Source of the DNA: Lachnospiraceae bacterium UBA1753
GTDB lineage: Bacteria > Bacillota > Clostridia > Lachnospirales > Lachnospiraceae
DNA length: 39,780 nucleotides
Direction: 5' to 3'
Assembly (NCBI GenBank): GCA_002317595.1
Contig: DCHL01000099.1
Span: 1 to 39,780, forward strand
Part shown: piece after piece, positions 26,373 through 35,423 of the stretch
Position numbering within the stretch: the stretch's first letter is position 1
How the letters are laid out: every line of letters starts with the position of its first letter
Translations under genes and position numbers: made by a program
The notes under the pieces: model-generated
Told to the model about the DNA's origin: nothing
What the model saw: only the letters and a program-made list of their open reading frames with translations
Database searches by the model: none

Positions 26373-27425
26373 ATGTCGCAATACAGTTATTCGATAAAAA
26401 ATAACAGATTGAAGAATGCTTCCCTCAAGGGGTTCAGACTCCTTGAGGAGGGTATGCTGCGCACAAAGGAGAAGGGCAGCGTTGCAATCCTGCCTCCGAT
26501 TGATGGCGGAGAAGAGGGGGCAATGTGGGGCAGGCTTTCCTACAGGCTTAAGGCCACAGACAGTGCTACCATCAAGGTATATGTGGCGTGCATGGATAAG
26601 CTGATTTCACCGTCGGTGTACTCGCCGGATGATTATCTGAAGCTGATGAAGAGAATGGGTGCACAGAGATATACAGGTGTGGATGATATTCTGCTTTATT
26701 CTTTTTCAGGAAGATATCTGTATCTGATGTTCACGACTGCAGGTGAGGGTGAACTGTCAGTTTCAGAAATTAAGATCGACAGGGTTGGCGACAATTTTAT
26801 GCAGACCCTTCCCGAAGTATATCAGGACAGGAACAGCTTTCTGCACAGATTCATGTCAGTTTTTTCAAGTGTGTACAATGACCTTGAGGAGGAAATTGAT
26901 AACCTTCCAAGTCTGCTTGATGTGGACACCTGTCCTGCCTCGCTTCTTCCAGTTTACGCGGGCTGGATGGGAATGGACGTAGGTGATGGATTCCTCTCGG
27001 AGGAGGTTCTGAGAAGACTTGTGAAAGAGGCGCCGATGCTCAACCGCATGAAGGGTACTAAGTGGTGTCTTTCAAGGATTGCTGAAATAATCCTCGGTGA
27101 AGAGGGAGTCATCGTTGAGCGCAACAATTCCATGGACAATATGAAGGGTAAGGAGCTTTCTGAGTTCAACCGCCTTTATGGAGAGAGCATGTTCGACGTG
27201 ACCATGATGATAAAGTCGGATCTCGACGAGCGGAGCAGGAGCCAGATGCAGTATATCCTTGACCAGTACCTGCCTGTCAGGTGCAGGGTGAGGATTGTTC
27301 AGCTGGGCGGCGGAGGCGTACTCGACGGACATTCTTACCTTGATGTAAATGCGAAGGTATATTCCGCTGGAAAGGGCGAGCTTGATTCCGGAAGAAGCCT
27401 CGACAGCACAATCACGTTAGGATGA
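26373..27425 (+). CDS. Baseplate protein, P2 gpI-like tail protein family
   Basis: 350 aa. The middle (about 135-310) fits the phage tail protein I family: FMQTLPEVYQDRNSFLHRFMSVFSSVYNDLEEEIDNLPSLLDVDTCPASLLPVYAGWMGM, then LRRLVKEAPMLNRMKGTKWCLSRIAEIILG and VMIKSDL-like strands with YILDQYLPVRCRVRIVQLG. The N-terminal 130 residues are a separate, strand-rich domain. In phages and CIS this protein sits at the outer edge of the baseplate, where fibres attach when present. No fibre gene follows here; instead a 93-bp gap leads to the signalling genes. Confidence 0.87.
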   Translation: MSQYSYSIKNNRLKNASLKGFRLLEEGMLRTKEKGSVAILPPIDGGEEGAMWGRLSYRLKATDSATIKVYVACMDKLISPSVYSPDDYLKLMKRMGAQRYTGVDDILLYSFSGRYLYLMFTTAGEGELSVSEIKIDRVGDNFMQTLPEVYQDRNSFLHRFMSVFSSVYNDLEEEIDNLPSLLDVDTCPASLLPVYAGWMGMDVGDGFLSEEVLRRLVKEAPMLNRMKGTKWCLSRIAEIILGEEGVIVERNNSMDNMKGKELSEFNRLYGESMFDVTMMIKSDLDERSRSQMQYILDQYLPVRCRVRIVQLGGGGVLDGHSYLDVNAKVYSAGKGELDSGRSLDSTITLG

Positions 27426-27518
27426 TGAAGATAATTTTTTTGGCATAAATTGCGTGAAAAAAAGTGCATTTTAGAGTATCATAGAAGTAACTTTATTACC
27501 GTTATGAAAGGATATAAT
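27426..27518 (+). promoter_or_regulatory. Gap before STAS gene, possible internal promoter
   Basis: This is the largest gap inside the baseplate-to-signalling stretch. It is AT-rich, has a T-run (about 27434-27440) without a clear stem, and TATCAT at 27477-27482 that could act as a -10 box. The upstream TTGCGT (27450-27455) is 21 bp away, too far for an ideal -35. The ribosome site AAAGG at 27507-27511 decides the STAS start at 27519. A second transcription start for the control module is plausible but weakly supported. Confidence 0.3.
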
Positions 27519-27818
27519 ATGACAATTAATGAGAGTAGAGAGGGAGAGAGTCTTGTGCTGACGATTCAAGGTAAGATTGATACCGTCACAACTCCTCAGG
27601 TACAGACCGCAATCCTCACTGGATTTCAGAAGGCGTCTGCTGTGATTATCGACTGTGAAGGCGTTGAATATATAAGTTCCGCAGGACTCCGTGCATTTCT
27701 GATTGGCCAGAAGACAGCCGCTTCCAAAGGTGGAACCCTCACGGTTCGCCATATGAGTGAAGGAGTGCTGGCAGTTTTTAAGACGACAGGGTTTGATAAG
27801 GTGTTAAATATAATTTAG
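27519..27818 (+). CDS. STAS-domain anti-sigma-factor-antagonist-like protein (RsbV/SpoIIAA type)
   Basis: 99 aa from ATG 27519, supported by AAAGG 7 bp upstream. An upstream TTG (27450) would add 23 unlikely residues. The protein is a single STAS domain: SLVLTIQGKIDTVTTPQVQ, AVIIDCEGVEYISSAGLRAFL, GGTLTVRHMSEGVLAVFKTTGFDKVLNI. The Ser in the SSAGL segment (S54, matching SpoIIAA S58) is the expected phosphorylation site. In partner switching, a HATPase kinase phosphorylates this protein and a SpoIIE/RsbU phosphatase reverses it; both candidate partners lie downstream (27831 and 31698). The target need not be a sigma factor; it could be a CIS part. Confidence 0.92.
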   Translation: MTINESREGESLVLTIQGKIDTVTTPQVQTAILTGFQKASAVIIDCEGVEYISSAGLRAFLIGQKTAASKGGTLTVRHMSEGVLAVFKTTGFDKVLNII

Positions 27819-27830
27819 GCAGGTACGACT

Positions 27831-28748
27831 ATGAAAAATGGACAGAAGATAATACTTGGATTATCTGTAATTGCATACGGAATTGTTCTGTACAGCTTCC
27901 TTACTCAGAATCTGTGGGTACTGCTCATCAGCATAATAATCAGTTCAGTACTTCTGGTTTGCTTCAATATGCTTGGTGCTGAGCCCAAGGATAAGGGCGG
28001 CGATATTGGAGACGCAGAGCTTGAGGTGGCAAGAATCAGAATCAGGGAGCTTGAGGAAGAGAAGGACAGCCTTGCCAAGGAGATTTCTGATAAGCAGGCC
28101 AATGTGGATGATGTAATGACGAAGCTTGCGGCGGCAAATGCTGAGAAGGAAGTCCTCATCAGGAATCATGAGCTGGAGAATGAGAAGGTGGCTTCTGAGG
28201 CGGCAAGGAAGGCCCGCGAGGAGGCACTTAGCGAGATGAGCAGTAAGGATGGGGCAGCAGGTCTTATTCCTAAGTCAGACGGCCCTGCTGGGGAAGTAAA
28301 TCTCGTTGCCCTCTGCAAGGAGACTGTCGAGGAGTTTGATTCCTTCTCACAGAAGGTTGGAGTTGCCATCAAGGTCACAGCTACTGAAAACACCCTCAAC
28401 ATGAAGGCTGACAGAGAGAGCCTTCGCATCATGTTCAGGAATATCATCGACAATTCCATCAAGTACATGAACAAGTCGGGAAGTCTTGTCATCACGCTCT
28501 CGACTCTGGGAGATGATATTTTTGTGGTGCTTAAGGATAATGGAGAGGGTCTCGACCCAGAGGAGACCACTCATATTTTCGAACTTAATTTCCAGGGCTC
28601 TAACAGAATCAGTGGAAATGGTCTCGGTCTTGCCCAGGCTAAGGCGATAGTAGACAGTCTCGGCGGCGAGATATATGCAAAGAGCAGCAAGGGTGGTGGA
28701 ATGGGCATTTACATTCAGCTTCCTACAGAGGTTTCAGTAGATGAATGA
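27831..28748 (+). CDS. Membrane-anchored HATPase (histidine-kinase-like ATPase without H-box)
   Basis: 305 aa. Two TM helices (about 6-25 and 28-48) form a hairpin. A Glu/Lys-rich coiled coil follows (about 60-145), then a HATPase_c domain (about 160-300) with N-box NIIDNSIKYM (204 on), G1 DNGEGL (about 237) and G2 GNGLGL (about 262). The ATP-binding residues look intact, but no phospho-accepting His is present where the DHp domain should be. It could act as a serine kinase on the STAS protein (RsbW/SpoIIAB role) or as an ATP-dependent switch. It starts 12 bp after the STAS gene. Confidence 0.85.
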   Translation: MKNGQKIILGLSVIAYGIVLYSFLTQNLWVLLISIIISSVLLVCFNMLGAEPKDKGGDIGDAELEVARIRIRELEEEKDSLAKEISDKQANVDDVMTKLAAANAEKEVLIRNHELENEKVASEAARKAREEALSEMSSKDGAAGLIPKSDGPAGEVNLVALCKETVEEFDSFSQKVGVAIKVTATENTLNMKADRESLRIMFRNIIDNSIKYMNKSGSLVITLSTLGDDIFVVLKDNGEGLDPEETTHIFELNFQGSNRISGNGLGLAQAKAIVDSLGGEIYAKSSKGGGMGIYIQLPTEVSVDE

Positions 28749-29343
28749 TGATAAGAATTTAGAAGGACAGAAAGAAAATAAGAATTACACAAAGCAGATT
28801 CTGATTATTGTCATGGCTGTATATATTGTGCTTGGAGCAGTTACTGCGTTTATTTTTGCGGCAAAGGGATCGTATATTCAGGCAAGCACTACCAAGGAGA
28901 TGAAGTACAATCTTTTCCCGGAAAAGAATGAAGTTCAGGAACCCCAGGAAACCCAGACAACCCAGACTTCCACTGAGGACAGTACGCCTGTGGAAGAGGA
29001 ACCTGTCATAGAGGAAGCTGCTGTTGAAGCTGAGGAGCCGGAGGTGGTATCTACTGTGTCCGAGGCATCTGCCCCACAGAAGCAGGAGGTTCCTGAGCCT
29101 GAGGAGATAAAGTATTACAGATTTACGGTAGTTACTACGGACACTTGGCTTAATATAAGGGAGAACCCAGATACAGAGTCAAAGGTTGTAGGGCATTTCG
29201 GCAAGGCAGAGACGGGTTATGTCCTTAAGAAGGGAGATGATTTCTCCCTGGTGACAACGGGAAAGAAGACTGGATATGTCAAGACCGAATACCTTACGCT
29301 GACTGAGATTTCAGCTGAGGACTATCCGGAGAAATATAAATAA
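28741..29343 (+). CDS. One-TM protein with extracytoplasmic SH3b domain
   Basis: 200 aa; its start overlaps the previous gene by 8 bp. A short charged cytoplasmic tail is followed by one TM helix (about 20-42), an acidic Pro/Glu/Thr-rich linker (about 55-120) and a C-terminal SH3_3 domain (about 124-190: YRFTVVTTDTWLNIRENPDTESKVVG, GYVLKKGDDFSLVTTGKKTGYVKTEYL). Bacterial SH3 domains often bind peptidoglycan or wall proteins. The layout suits a wall anchor or a sensor of wall state coupled to the membrane ATPase next to it. Confidence 0.85.
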   Translation: MNDDKNLEGQKENKNYTKQILIIVMAVYIVLGAVTAFIFAAKGSYIQASTTKEMKYNLFPEKNEVQEPQETQTTQTSTEDSTPVEEEPVIEEAAVEAEEPEVVSTVSEASAPQKQEVPEPEEIKYYRFTVVTTDTWLNIRENPDTESKVVGHFGKAETGYVLKKGDDFSLVTTGKKTGYVKTEYLTLTEISAEDYPEKYK

Positions 29344-29367
29344 TTTACTTTTTACAGGACAGAAAAT

Positions 29368-31701
29368 ATGGGTGGATTTGATAAAAAGTTGCAGGGTGTG
29401 CCATTTAAGGATTATGACGAATACATGACACACCTTTTTGCTATTGTAAACTGTTCAATTGATGAGCACCTTCAATCAATGAAGAGGGTGTTCGCGTCTG
29501 AGCAGGGTGGATATAAGAATGTAATCTACCCTGATCTTGAGATTGCCCATGATGTGGCGCGCGAGCATGTAGCTTCTTTCTATGGAGGCAACCCTGACGC
29601 TGAAGATGTTAATGATGACGAGGATGTTGATATCAGTGATGTACCTGATGACATCCTTGGTATTCTTGGCGCGTTTTCTGGCGGATTTGACGACGATGAG
29701 GATGAGGAGGACGACAAATCCTCTGGTTCTTTTGCAAAGGGCGGAGAGGACATGTCACCATCAGAGCGCGTGATTTATGTCCAGGAGAGGGCTGCTGCAG
29801 CTGCCGAGGAGGGAGCACTCTTCCCGTTCTATAAGCTGTCACAGGACCAGAAATTCGAGCCCTTTACCATTTTCTGCTTTATTTGCGGTATTCTCTCGTC
29901 TACCCAGACGGATTACGCTGGAGTATTCCAGGTTGTCAACGAGAATGCCGGTCTCAGTTCTCCGACAATCGAGTCGGCGGCAAGACTGTATTACGGAAAA
30001 AAATATTCAATCACAGGTGCATATTCGGAGATGTCTCTCTGCCTTGAGCAGCTTCAGCCTATCTTAAGTCTGAAGGTTATTCCAAGTATGCCATTTTCTA
30101 CATCTGTTTCCCCTGACAAGAGAATAATTGATTTCCTCTTTGGCGGTAATCCCTACAAGCTTGACGAGAATTACTCAAGGTTCTTTAAGATGCTCACAAA
30201 GAAGGATGAGGAGCTCGAGCCTGTCCTTGCCAACAAGAACATCCTCGATGCCATGGCCATATCCTTTGATGACGGCATCAGACTCTTTGCGTACCAGGGA
30301 GACGATGGCTCCGGAAGGAAATTCTTTGTAAAGCATTTCTGCAGGGACAGGGGACTCCAGGCCATAACCCTCAACTGTAAGAAACTGTTTGAGTTTGATG
30401 GCAGCTTTGTGGAGCAGGCACTCTGGGCGCTCACAAGGGAGTGTATCCTGACAGGAGCCTGCGCTGTGCTTGAGGATCTTCAGTACCGTGAGGAAGGCAA
30501 GGATAGATTTTTCACATATATGGACATGGCCTTTGAGAAACTGATTACTAAGGATGTCGTGGTATTTGCCCTCAGCAAGGAGGAACTCAAGTATAACGAG
30601 ATTACAAAGGCGCCCATCACCTGCCTTGTGCTTCCTGCTCCTGGAAATGAGGAGAGAGAGATATGCTGGAGGCATTACGCTGAAAAATTCAACCTCGATG
30701 ACGATGTTGACCTCTTTGAGATGACCAATAAATTTCTCTTCACTCCGGGCAAGGTGTTTGATGCACTGAAGGATGCGAAGAAGCTGACCGCCATGGAGAA
30801 GAAGGACAGGATTCCCAGGTCTCTGCTGTTCAAGGGTTGCAACAACCAGATGTCTTCAGAGCTGTCACAGAAGGCGACGAGGGTTGAGGCTAAGTTCGGA
30901 TTTGATGACATCGTAATGAATGATGACCAGCGTGAGACCATAATGCATGCCATTGAGCAAATGAATTTCAAGAAGCAGGTCTATGACGAGTGGAACTATA
31001 CCAAGAAATATCCCTATGGCCGAGGTCTTACAGTGCTTCTGTTTGGTGCGCCTGGTACAGGTAAGTCCATGATGGCGCAGGTTCTCGCCCATGAGCTCAA
31101 TCTTGAGCTCTACCGAGTAGATATCTCGAAGGTAGTAGATAAGTATGTCGGCGAGACAGAGAAGTCCCTTTCGATGATATTCCGTGAGGCGAAGAAGTGT
31201 AACGTTGTCCTTTTCTTCGATGAGTGTGATACGATTTTTGCCAAGCGTTCTGATGATGGCGGTTCTAATCAGGCCTCAGCAAACAATAAGACAGCGTTGC
31301 TGCTTCAGGAGATGGAGGCATACGATGGAGTGTGCGTTCTAGCCACCAACTATAAGCACAACATTGACCCTGCGTTCTTTAGACGTATGAAATATATTGT
31401 CGAGTTCCAGTTCCCGAACCCTGACACAAGAGAGATGCTCTGGAGGACCACAGTGCCTAAGACGACACCCCTTGATGAGGATGTTGATTTCAGGTTCCTT
31501 GCGGAGAAGTTTGAGTTTGCAGGCGGTAATATCAAGAACTGTATCCTGAATGCAGCCTTCCTTGCTGCCGCCGATGAGACTGCGGGCGGACTGGTGTGCA
31601 TGAGGCACTATTTACGTGCGATAAAGTATGAGTATGTCAAGACTGGTAAGGTATTCACGAGAGCTGATTTTGAACCGTACGCTTCGGAGGTATTTGGTTG
31701 A
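29368..31701 (+). CDS. CIS AAA+ ATPase (Afp15/Pvc15-like) with degenerate N-terminal ATPase domain
   Basis: 777 aa. The C-terminal AAA+ domain (about 510-770) has Walker A GAPGTGKS (560-567), Walker B VVLFFDECD (D618/E619), and the sensor and arginine-finger region ATNYKHNIDPAFFRRM. An upstream domain (about 290-430) also looks like an ATPase, but its P-loop reads GDDGSGRK (from 311) and its Walker B-like strand is CAVLEDLQ, so it is probably inactive. The N-terminus holds an acidic linker (about 70-120). Every known eCIS has such an ATPase, thought to help assembly or cargo loading. It precedes the phosphatase gene with a 4-bp overlap. Confidence 0.9.
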   Translation: MGGFDKKLQGVPFKDYDEYMTHLFAIVNCSIDEHLQSMKRVFASEQGGYKNVIYPDLEIAHDVAREHVASFYGGNPDAEDVNDDEDVDISDVPDDILGILGAFSGGFDDDEDEEDDKSSGSFAKGGEDMSPSERVIYVQERAAAAAEEGALFPFYKLSQDQKFEPFTIFCFICGILSSTQTDYAGVFQVVNENAGLSSPTIESAARLYYGKKYSITGAYSEMSLCLEQLQPILSLKVIPSMPFSTSVSPDKRIIDFLFGGNPYKLDENYSRFFKMLTKKDEELEPVLANKNILDAMAISFDDGIRLFAYQGDDGSGRKFFVKHFCRDRGLQAITLNCKKLFEFDGSFVEQALWALTRECILTGACAVLEDLQYREEGKDRFFTYMDMAFEKLITKDVVVFALSKEELKYNEITKAPITCLVLPAPGNEEREICWRHYAEKFNLDDDVDLFEMTNKFLFTPGKVFDALKDAKKLTAMEKKDRIPRSLLFKGCNNQMSSELSQKATRVEAKFGFDDIVMNDDQRETIMHAIEQMNFKKQVYDEWNYTKKYPYGRGLTVLLFGAPGTGKSMMAQVLAHELNLELYRVDISKVVDKYVGETEKSLSMIFREAKKCNVVLFFDECDTIFAKRSDDGGSNQASANNKTALLLQEMEAYDGVCVLATNYKHNIDPAFFRRMKYIVEFQFPNPDTREMLWRTTVPKTTPLDEDVDFRFLAEKFEFAGGNIKNCILNAAFLAAADETAGGLVCMRHYLRAIKYEYVKTGKVFTRADFEPYASEVFG

Positions 31702-33425
31702 TAGATAAGGTTAAGGCTTTCTGGAAGAACAGAAAGTTTGGATTAAAAAGAAAAATAATCGGTTCCTTTCTCCAGTTCATGATTGTGATAATGCTGGCAA
31801 TTGCTTTGCTGTACAGTATTATTTCAACTCTGTATTCCTTCTTTAGTATTACACAGTCCGGTGTTGCGATGCTTGAGATGGCTGAGCTTAGAATTGACAG
31901 CCGTGATATAGATTATTTTCGAAAATTCGGTGTCGATTCGACTGAATACGTTCAGGGTATAGAAGCTATCAATAAGATAAAGCAGTTCGGCGGAGCCGAC
32001 GACCTGTTCGTGGTTGTGCCTCATGAAGACGATATGGACCTGATCTATGATGGATATTTTGATTTAGAGACGGTCCGTAATCAGCTGGTGAAAAACGAAG
32101 ACCAGACCTTCAAAAGTATTGGAAGGGTAATATACAGCGACGAGCACGAAAAGAGTGTTCTTCTTGGACTATATAGCGGAGATGGAGAGTACGCAAAGAA
32201 GAACAGTGTTAAACTGGATATCCAAGGCGGGAGTTCAATAGAGGGGGTTGTCTCATATATCTGTTACAATACAGATGAGAAGAATATTTATTTCGACTTT
32301 GCAGAGCTAATTTGTGATGAGGATAATAATCCCATGGCGGTCACAATTGTTCAGTATACCTTCGATGGGTACCTTAAGAGAGCCGGAAATGAAATATTGA
32401 TGTCATTTTTAATGGCGCTTGTTGCCACATTTCTTCTTGTACTGATTTTTGACAGAAGAATACATAAGATGCTTATCAGTCCTCTGGCGGCACTTACGGC
32501 TGCCTCTACCAAATCCCTTGACAATCTGGATGCAGAAAGTGGCAGCATTTCTATTTTTTCCGAACTTGATTTTGACCAGCAGGATAACGAGCTGGGAGTG
32601 CTATACAATTCCTTCCTTGGCATGGAGAAAGGGATTAACAGCTTCGTCGACAGAATCAGGCAGATGACCAATGAGAGGAACAGAATTGAGGCAGAACTGG
32701 ATGTCGCAGCCAGAATCCAGGCATCCTATGTTCCCACGGATTTTGATGCTTTTTCTGAGAAGAATGGGGTATCGCTCTGTGCCGCAATGGTACCTGCCAA
32801 GGAGGTCGGCGGAGATTTCTATGATTTCTTTAACTTAGATGACGACCATTTGGGAATCGTGATTGCTGACGTGTCTGGAAAGGGTGTTCCTGCGTCAATG
32901 TTCATGATGATTGGAAAGACTCTTCTGAAGGATCAGATGATGAGCGGCAGATCCATTTCGGAGGTGATTAGGTCTGTCAATAATTCGCTCTGTGCTAACA
33001 ACGCGGAGAATCTGTTTATTACCCTATGGGCAGGAATGCTGACACTCTCGACAGGAGAACTTTGCGTTGTAAACGCAGGTCATGAAAGCCCTATCATGTA
33101 TAGCGCTGAAACCGGGGAATGCTGGAAGTTTGATGATTCTGACAAGCACGGAATGGCACTTGGCATGTTTCCGGATATCGATTATACAGAGTATACCATG
33201 GTGATGAAACCGGGAGACAGGATGTTCCTGTTTACAGATGGCGTATCCGAGGCAACCAACAGCGGGGGCGAGATATGGGGTTGCGACAGGGTGATGGAGG
33301 CCTTTGAACGGCATGCAGGGGAAACCGAGAAGGAGATTCTCTCTGATATGTGGGAAGAAATAAATGAATTTGTTGGGGAAGCAGAGCAGTTTGATGATAT
33401 CACAATGCTGCTGCTAAGGAGGTAA
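31698..33425 (+). CDS. Membrane SpoIIE/RsbU-type protein phosphatase with sensor domain
   Basis: 575 aa from TTG 31698, with GGAGG 7 bp upstream and overlap with the ATPase stop (TTGA). TM1 (about 20-45), an extracytoplasmic sensor domain (about 46-225, dCache-like in size), TM2 (about 229-250), a HAMP-type linker, and a PP2C-like SpoIIE domain (about 340-575). The metal-binding aspartates are all present: GGDFYD (D373), ADVSGKG (D391), FTDGVSEA (D514) and FDDIT (D566/567). It should dephosphorylate the STAS protein when an external cue is sensed, releasing the switch. This is the expected input of a partner-switching circuit, embedded in the CIS cluster. Confidence 0.93.
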   Translation: MIDKVKAFWKNRKFGLKRKIIGSFLQFMIVIMLAIALLYSIISTLYSFFSITQSGVAMLEMAELRIDSRDIDYFRKFGVDSTEYVQGIEAINKIKQFGGADDLFVVVPHEDDMDLIYDGYFDLETVRNQLVKNEDQTFKSIGRVIYSDEHEKSVLLGLYSGDGEYAKKNSVKLDIQGGSSIEGVVSYICYNTDEKNIYFDFAELICDEDNNPMAVTIVQYTFDGYLKRAGNEILMSFLMALVATFLLVLIFDRRIHKMLISPLAALTAASTKSLDNLDAESGSISIFSELDFDQQDNELGVLYNSFLGMEKGINSFVDRIRQMTNERNRIEAELDVAARIQASYVPTDFDAFSEKNGVSLCAAMVPAKEVGGDFYDFFNLDDDHLGIVIADVSGKGVPASMFMMIGKTLLKDQMMSGRSISEVIRSVNNSLCANNAENLFITLWAGMLTLSTGELCVVNAGHESPIMYSAETGECWKFDDSDKHGMALGMFPDIDYTEYTMVMKPGDRMFLFTDGVSEATNSGGEIWGCDRVMEAFERHAGETEKEILSDMWEEINEFVGEAEQFDDITMLLLRR

Positions 33426-33428
33426 TAC

Positions 33429-35423
33429 GTGGATTCTGAAAATAGTTTTGCTAATCAGCTCGAAAGAAACAGACAGGTGCTCGTGGCAAGACAGGCGGCG
33501 GATGAGAAGTCTCTTGACAGTCAAAGGGTGATAAGCCTCGGTGCGGATATGGAGAGGGATATGGAGAGACAGCAGGATGCGGAAGCCCGTTCTCTGCCTA
33601 ATCCCCTGGGACGACTTAAGTCAGTTTTCAAGAGGGATACTCTCCGCAGCTTCTTTGCGTCCGCTGCTGTTGCGCTTGACCAGAGAAATGAGAACAGGCT
33701 GACAAGAGAACAGCCGGCAGTACAGGTCAACCGTACCTTTGCGAACTCGAGCATTGGAATGAGTGCCTATAATCCAATTGTGCTCACTCCTGAAGAGATT
33801 GAGGAGGTCCATCACGACCCGAGATCCATCGTAAAGTCTGAGGATAAGCTTCTTGCGATGAAGAGGAAGGAACACAGGGAAAAGCAGGATAAGCGTGACA
33901 AGGAGACATACGAGGCGTACGTCAATGAGTGTAAGGCTGGACGCCCCAGAATCATGCTGAAGACAGACTCACTTATGAATACGGATTATGTGGATGACTA
34001 TGTCACCTGTAAATATATAGAGATTGACGGCGAAAAAAATCCCCAGTTTGTAGCCTACAGGAGTATGGTGAAAGGGAACTTTTCTCATATGGAGAAGACC
34101 GACATCATCATCAGAAATGTGGCGGCATCTGAATATATGAGTGCTCTTGCGGTTCCTGCGCATACGACGGCTGAGGGCTTCATCGACAGCATTATGGACA
34201 AGGAGGGAGTCAGGGGGCTCATGAATCCGCTCCTTCGAATCGGCCTGTCATTGTGTATTCACGATGAGAGATATACCCAGGTATTTGGCCCCTTTGCTGC
34301 ATGCTTTCCCACTGCTGCCGCCGTGAGGGATCTTGAGGCAAAAATAAATGCAAGGGTTATGGCAGAGACCATTCTTAAGGTTCCTGACACCACTGAGCTT
34401 CAATTTGAATATGGGATAAGAGATGCCCATGAGTATGCAGGTCTCCCAGATGAAGAGAAGAAGAAAGAAATAAAGAAAAACACAAAGAAAATCAAGAAAC
34501 TTAATGACGATCTGGAGCGCAACAGAAAGTCACAGATTTTTATGGCGAAGACTATGCTCGCAGCCCAGCTCGGCAATTTCAGGCTCAAGACTGGTAATGC
34601 AGAGGGCGCCTGGACGGGTCCAGTTGCAAATGCCTTTGCACACTGCTCAAGGGTTGGAATTGTGCTTCCCGGCAAGCAGGGAAGTGCCTATAAGGATAGT
34701 GACAGGGATGCCACGACAGCTGCGTTCATTGGAAAAAATAAGGGCGAGGGTTCTGGGTTCTACGGACGAATTACTGCCACCCATGCAATCAAGACCAAGG
34801 CGAAGGGAATGGGTCGACAGTTCGAGGAGAAGAAGAAGAGCTGGGGATGGATTCTGGGCCAGTATGGAATGAATGTTGCCATCGGTGGAATGGGGAACCG
34901 TACCATTAATAATCCGGATGAGGGATTCATCAGTAATGACGGAAAGCATGGTCATATCTATATGCATCTGGAGAGTGGCAACAAGGATCACTATACTGGA
35001 CTTCTCATCGGTTTTGAGTCCGATGCTCCCGGTAAGACCAATTTGCTTGGACATACCCACGGAGCCGGCAATCCTGAGTTTGCATCAAGCTTCGGCGGTC
35101 AGAGAATTGATGAGGTCGGCAATAAGTATGGCGGCAGGGTAGTTGATCTGTCCACGGTTGATGAGGAAGCCTTCAGATTTGTGATGGATGGACTTGAGAC
35201 TACAATGCGCGGATATATGGAGAGTACCAATGAAGCAGAAATCCTTATGTACAGACATATGATCGAAGTTCTCTGCGGACCTCCTGTCCAGAAGAATGGG
35301 AATGAGTTTAAGGACATTCTGAGGATTTGTCTTATGAATAATCCTGAGATTGGAAACAGGGATGTTGAGGGTCTTGTCACCAGGCTGACAATGACTGCAC
35401 AGGGGGTGAATGCCCATGCTTGA
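33429..35423 (+). CDS. Unrecognised 664-aa soluble protein, possible CIS cargo
   Basis: GTG start at 33429 with the full ribosome site AAGGAGG just upstream. No signal peptide or TM helix. The first 160 residues are charged and low in structure, ending near a Lys/Glu-rich stretch. About 165-340 is a folded domain, 343-367 is a very Lys-rich helix, and about 370-600 is another domain with Gly/His-rich segments (HGHIYMHLES about 507, LLGHTHGAGN about 540). I recognise no enzyme family. Reasons to consider an effector: disordered N-terminus, modular C-terminal domain, position after the CIS ATPase, and a neighbouring acetyltransferase. A structural or regulatory role remains equally possible. 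Confidence 0.6.
   Translation: MDSENSFANQLERNRQVLVARQAADEKSLDSQRVISLGADMERDMERQQDAEARSLPNPLGRLKSVFKRDTLRSFFASAAVALDQRNENRLTREQPAVQVNRTFANSSIGMSAYNPIVLTPEEIEEVHHDPRSIVKSEDKLLAMKRKEHREKQDKRDKETYEAYVNECKAGRPRIMLKTDSLMNTDYVDDYVTCKYIEIDGEKNPQFVAYRSMVKGNFSHMEKTDIIIRNVAASEYMSALAVPAHTTAEGFIDSIMDKEGVRGLMNPLLRIGLSLCIHDERYTQVFGPFAACFPTAAAVRDLEAKINARVMAETILKVPDTTELQFEYGIRDAHEYAGLPDEEKKKEIKKNTKKIKKLNDDLERNRKSQIFMAKTMLAAQLGNFRLKTGNAEGAWTGPVANAFAHCSRVGIVLPGKQGSAYKDSDRDATTAAFIGKNKGEGSGFYGRITATHAIKTKAKGMGRQFEEKKKSWGWILGQYGMNVAIGGMGNRTINNPDEGFISNDGKHGHIYMHLESGNKDHYTGLLIGFESDAPGKTNLLGHTHGAGNPEFASSFGGQRIDEVGNKYGGRVVDLSTVDEEAFRFVMDGLETTMRGYMESTNEAEILMYRHMIEVLCGPPVQKNGNEFKDILRICLMNNPEIGNRDVEGLVTRLTMTAQGVNAHA

Noticed and set aside
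8528..27425. Complete prophage
   Set aside because: There are no capsid, portal, terminase, integrase, holin or lysin genes; only tail-like genes with CIS-specific members (DUF4255, DUF4280, Afp7-like, AAA+).
8528..31701. Classical type VI secretion system
   Set aside because: The TssJ/L/M membrane complex, TssB/C-type two-part sheath and ClpV are absent; the single sheath and the ATPase fit the eCIS-like lineage.
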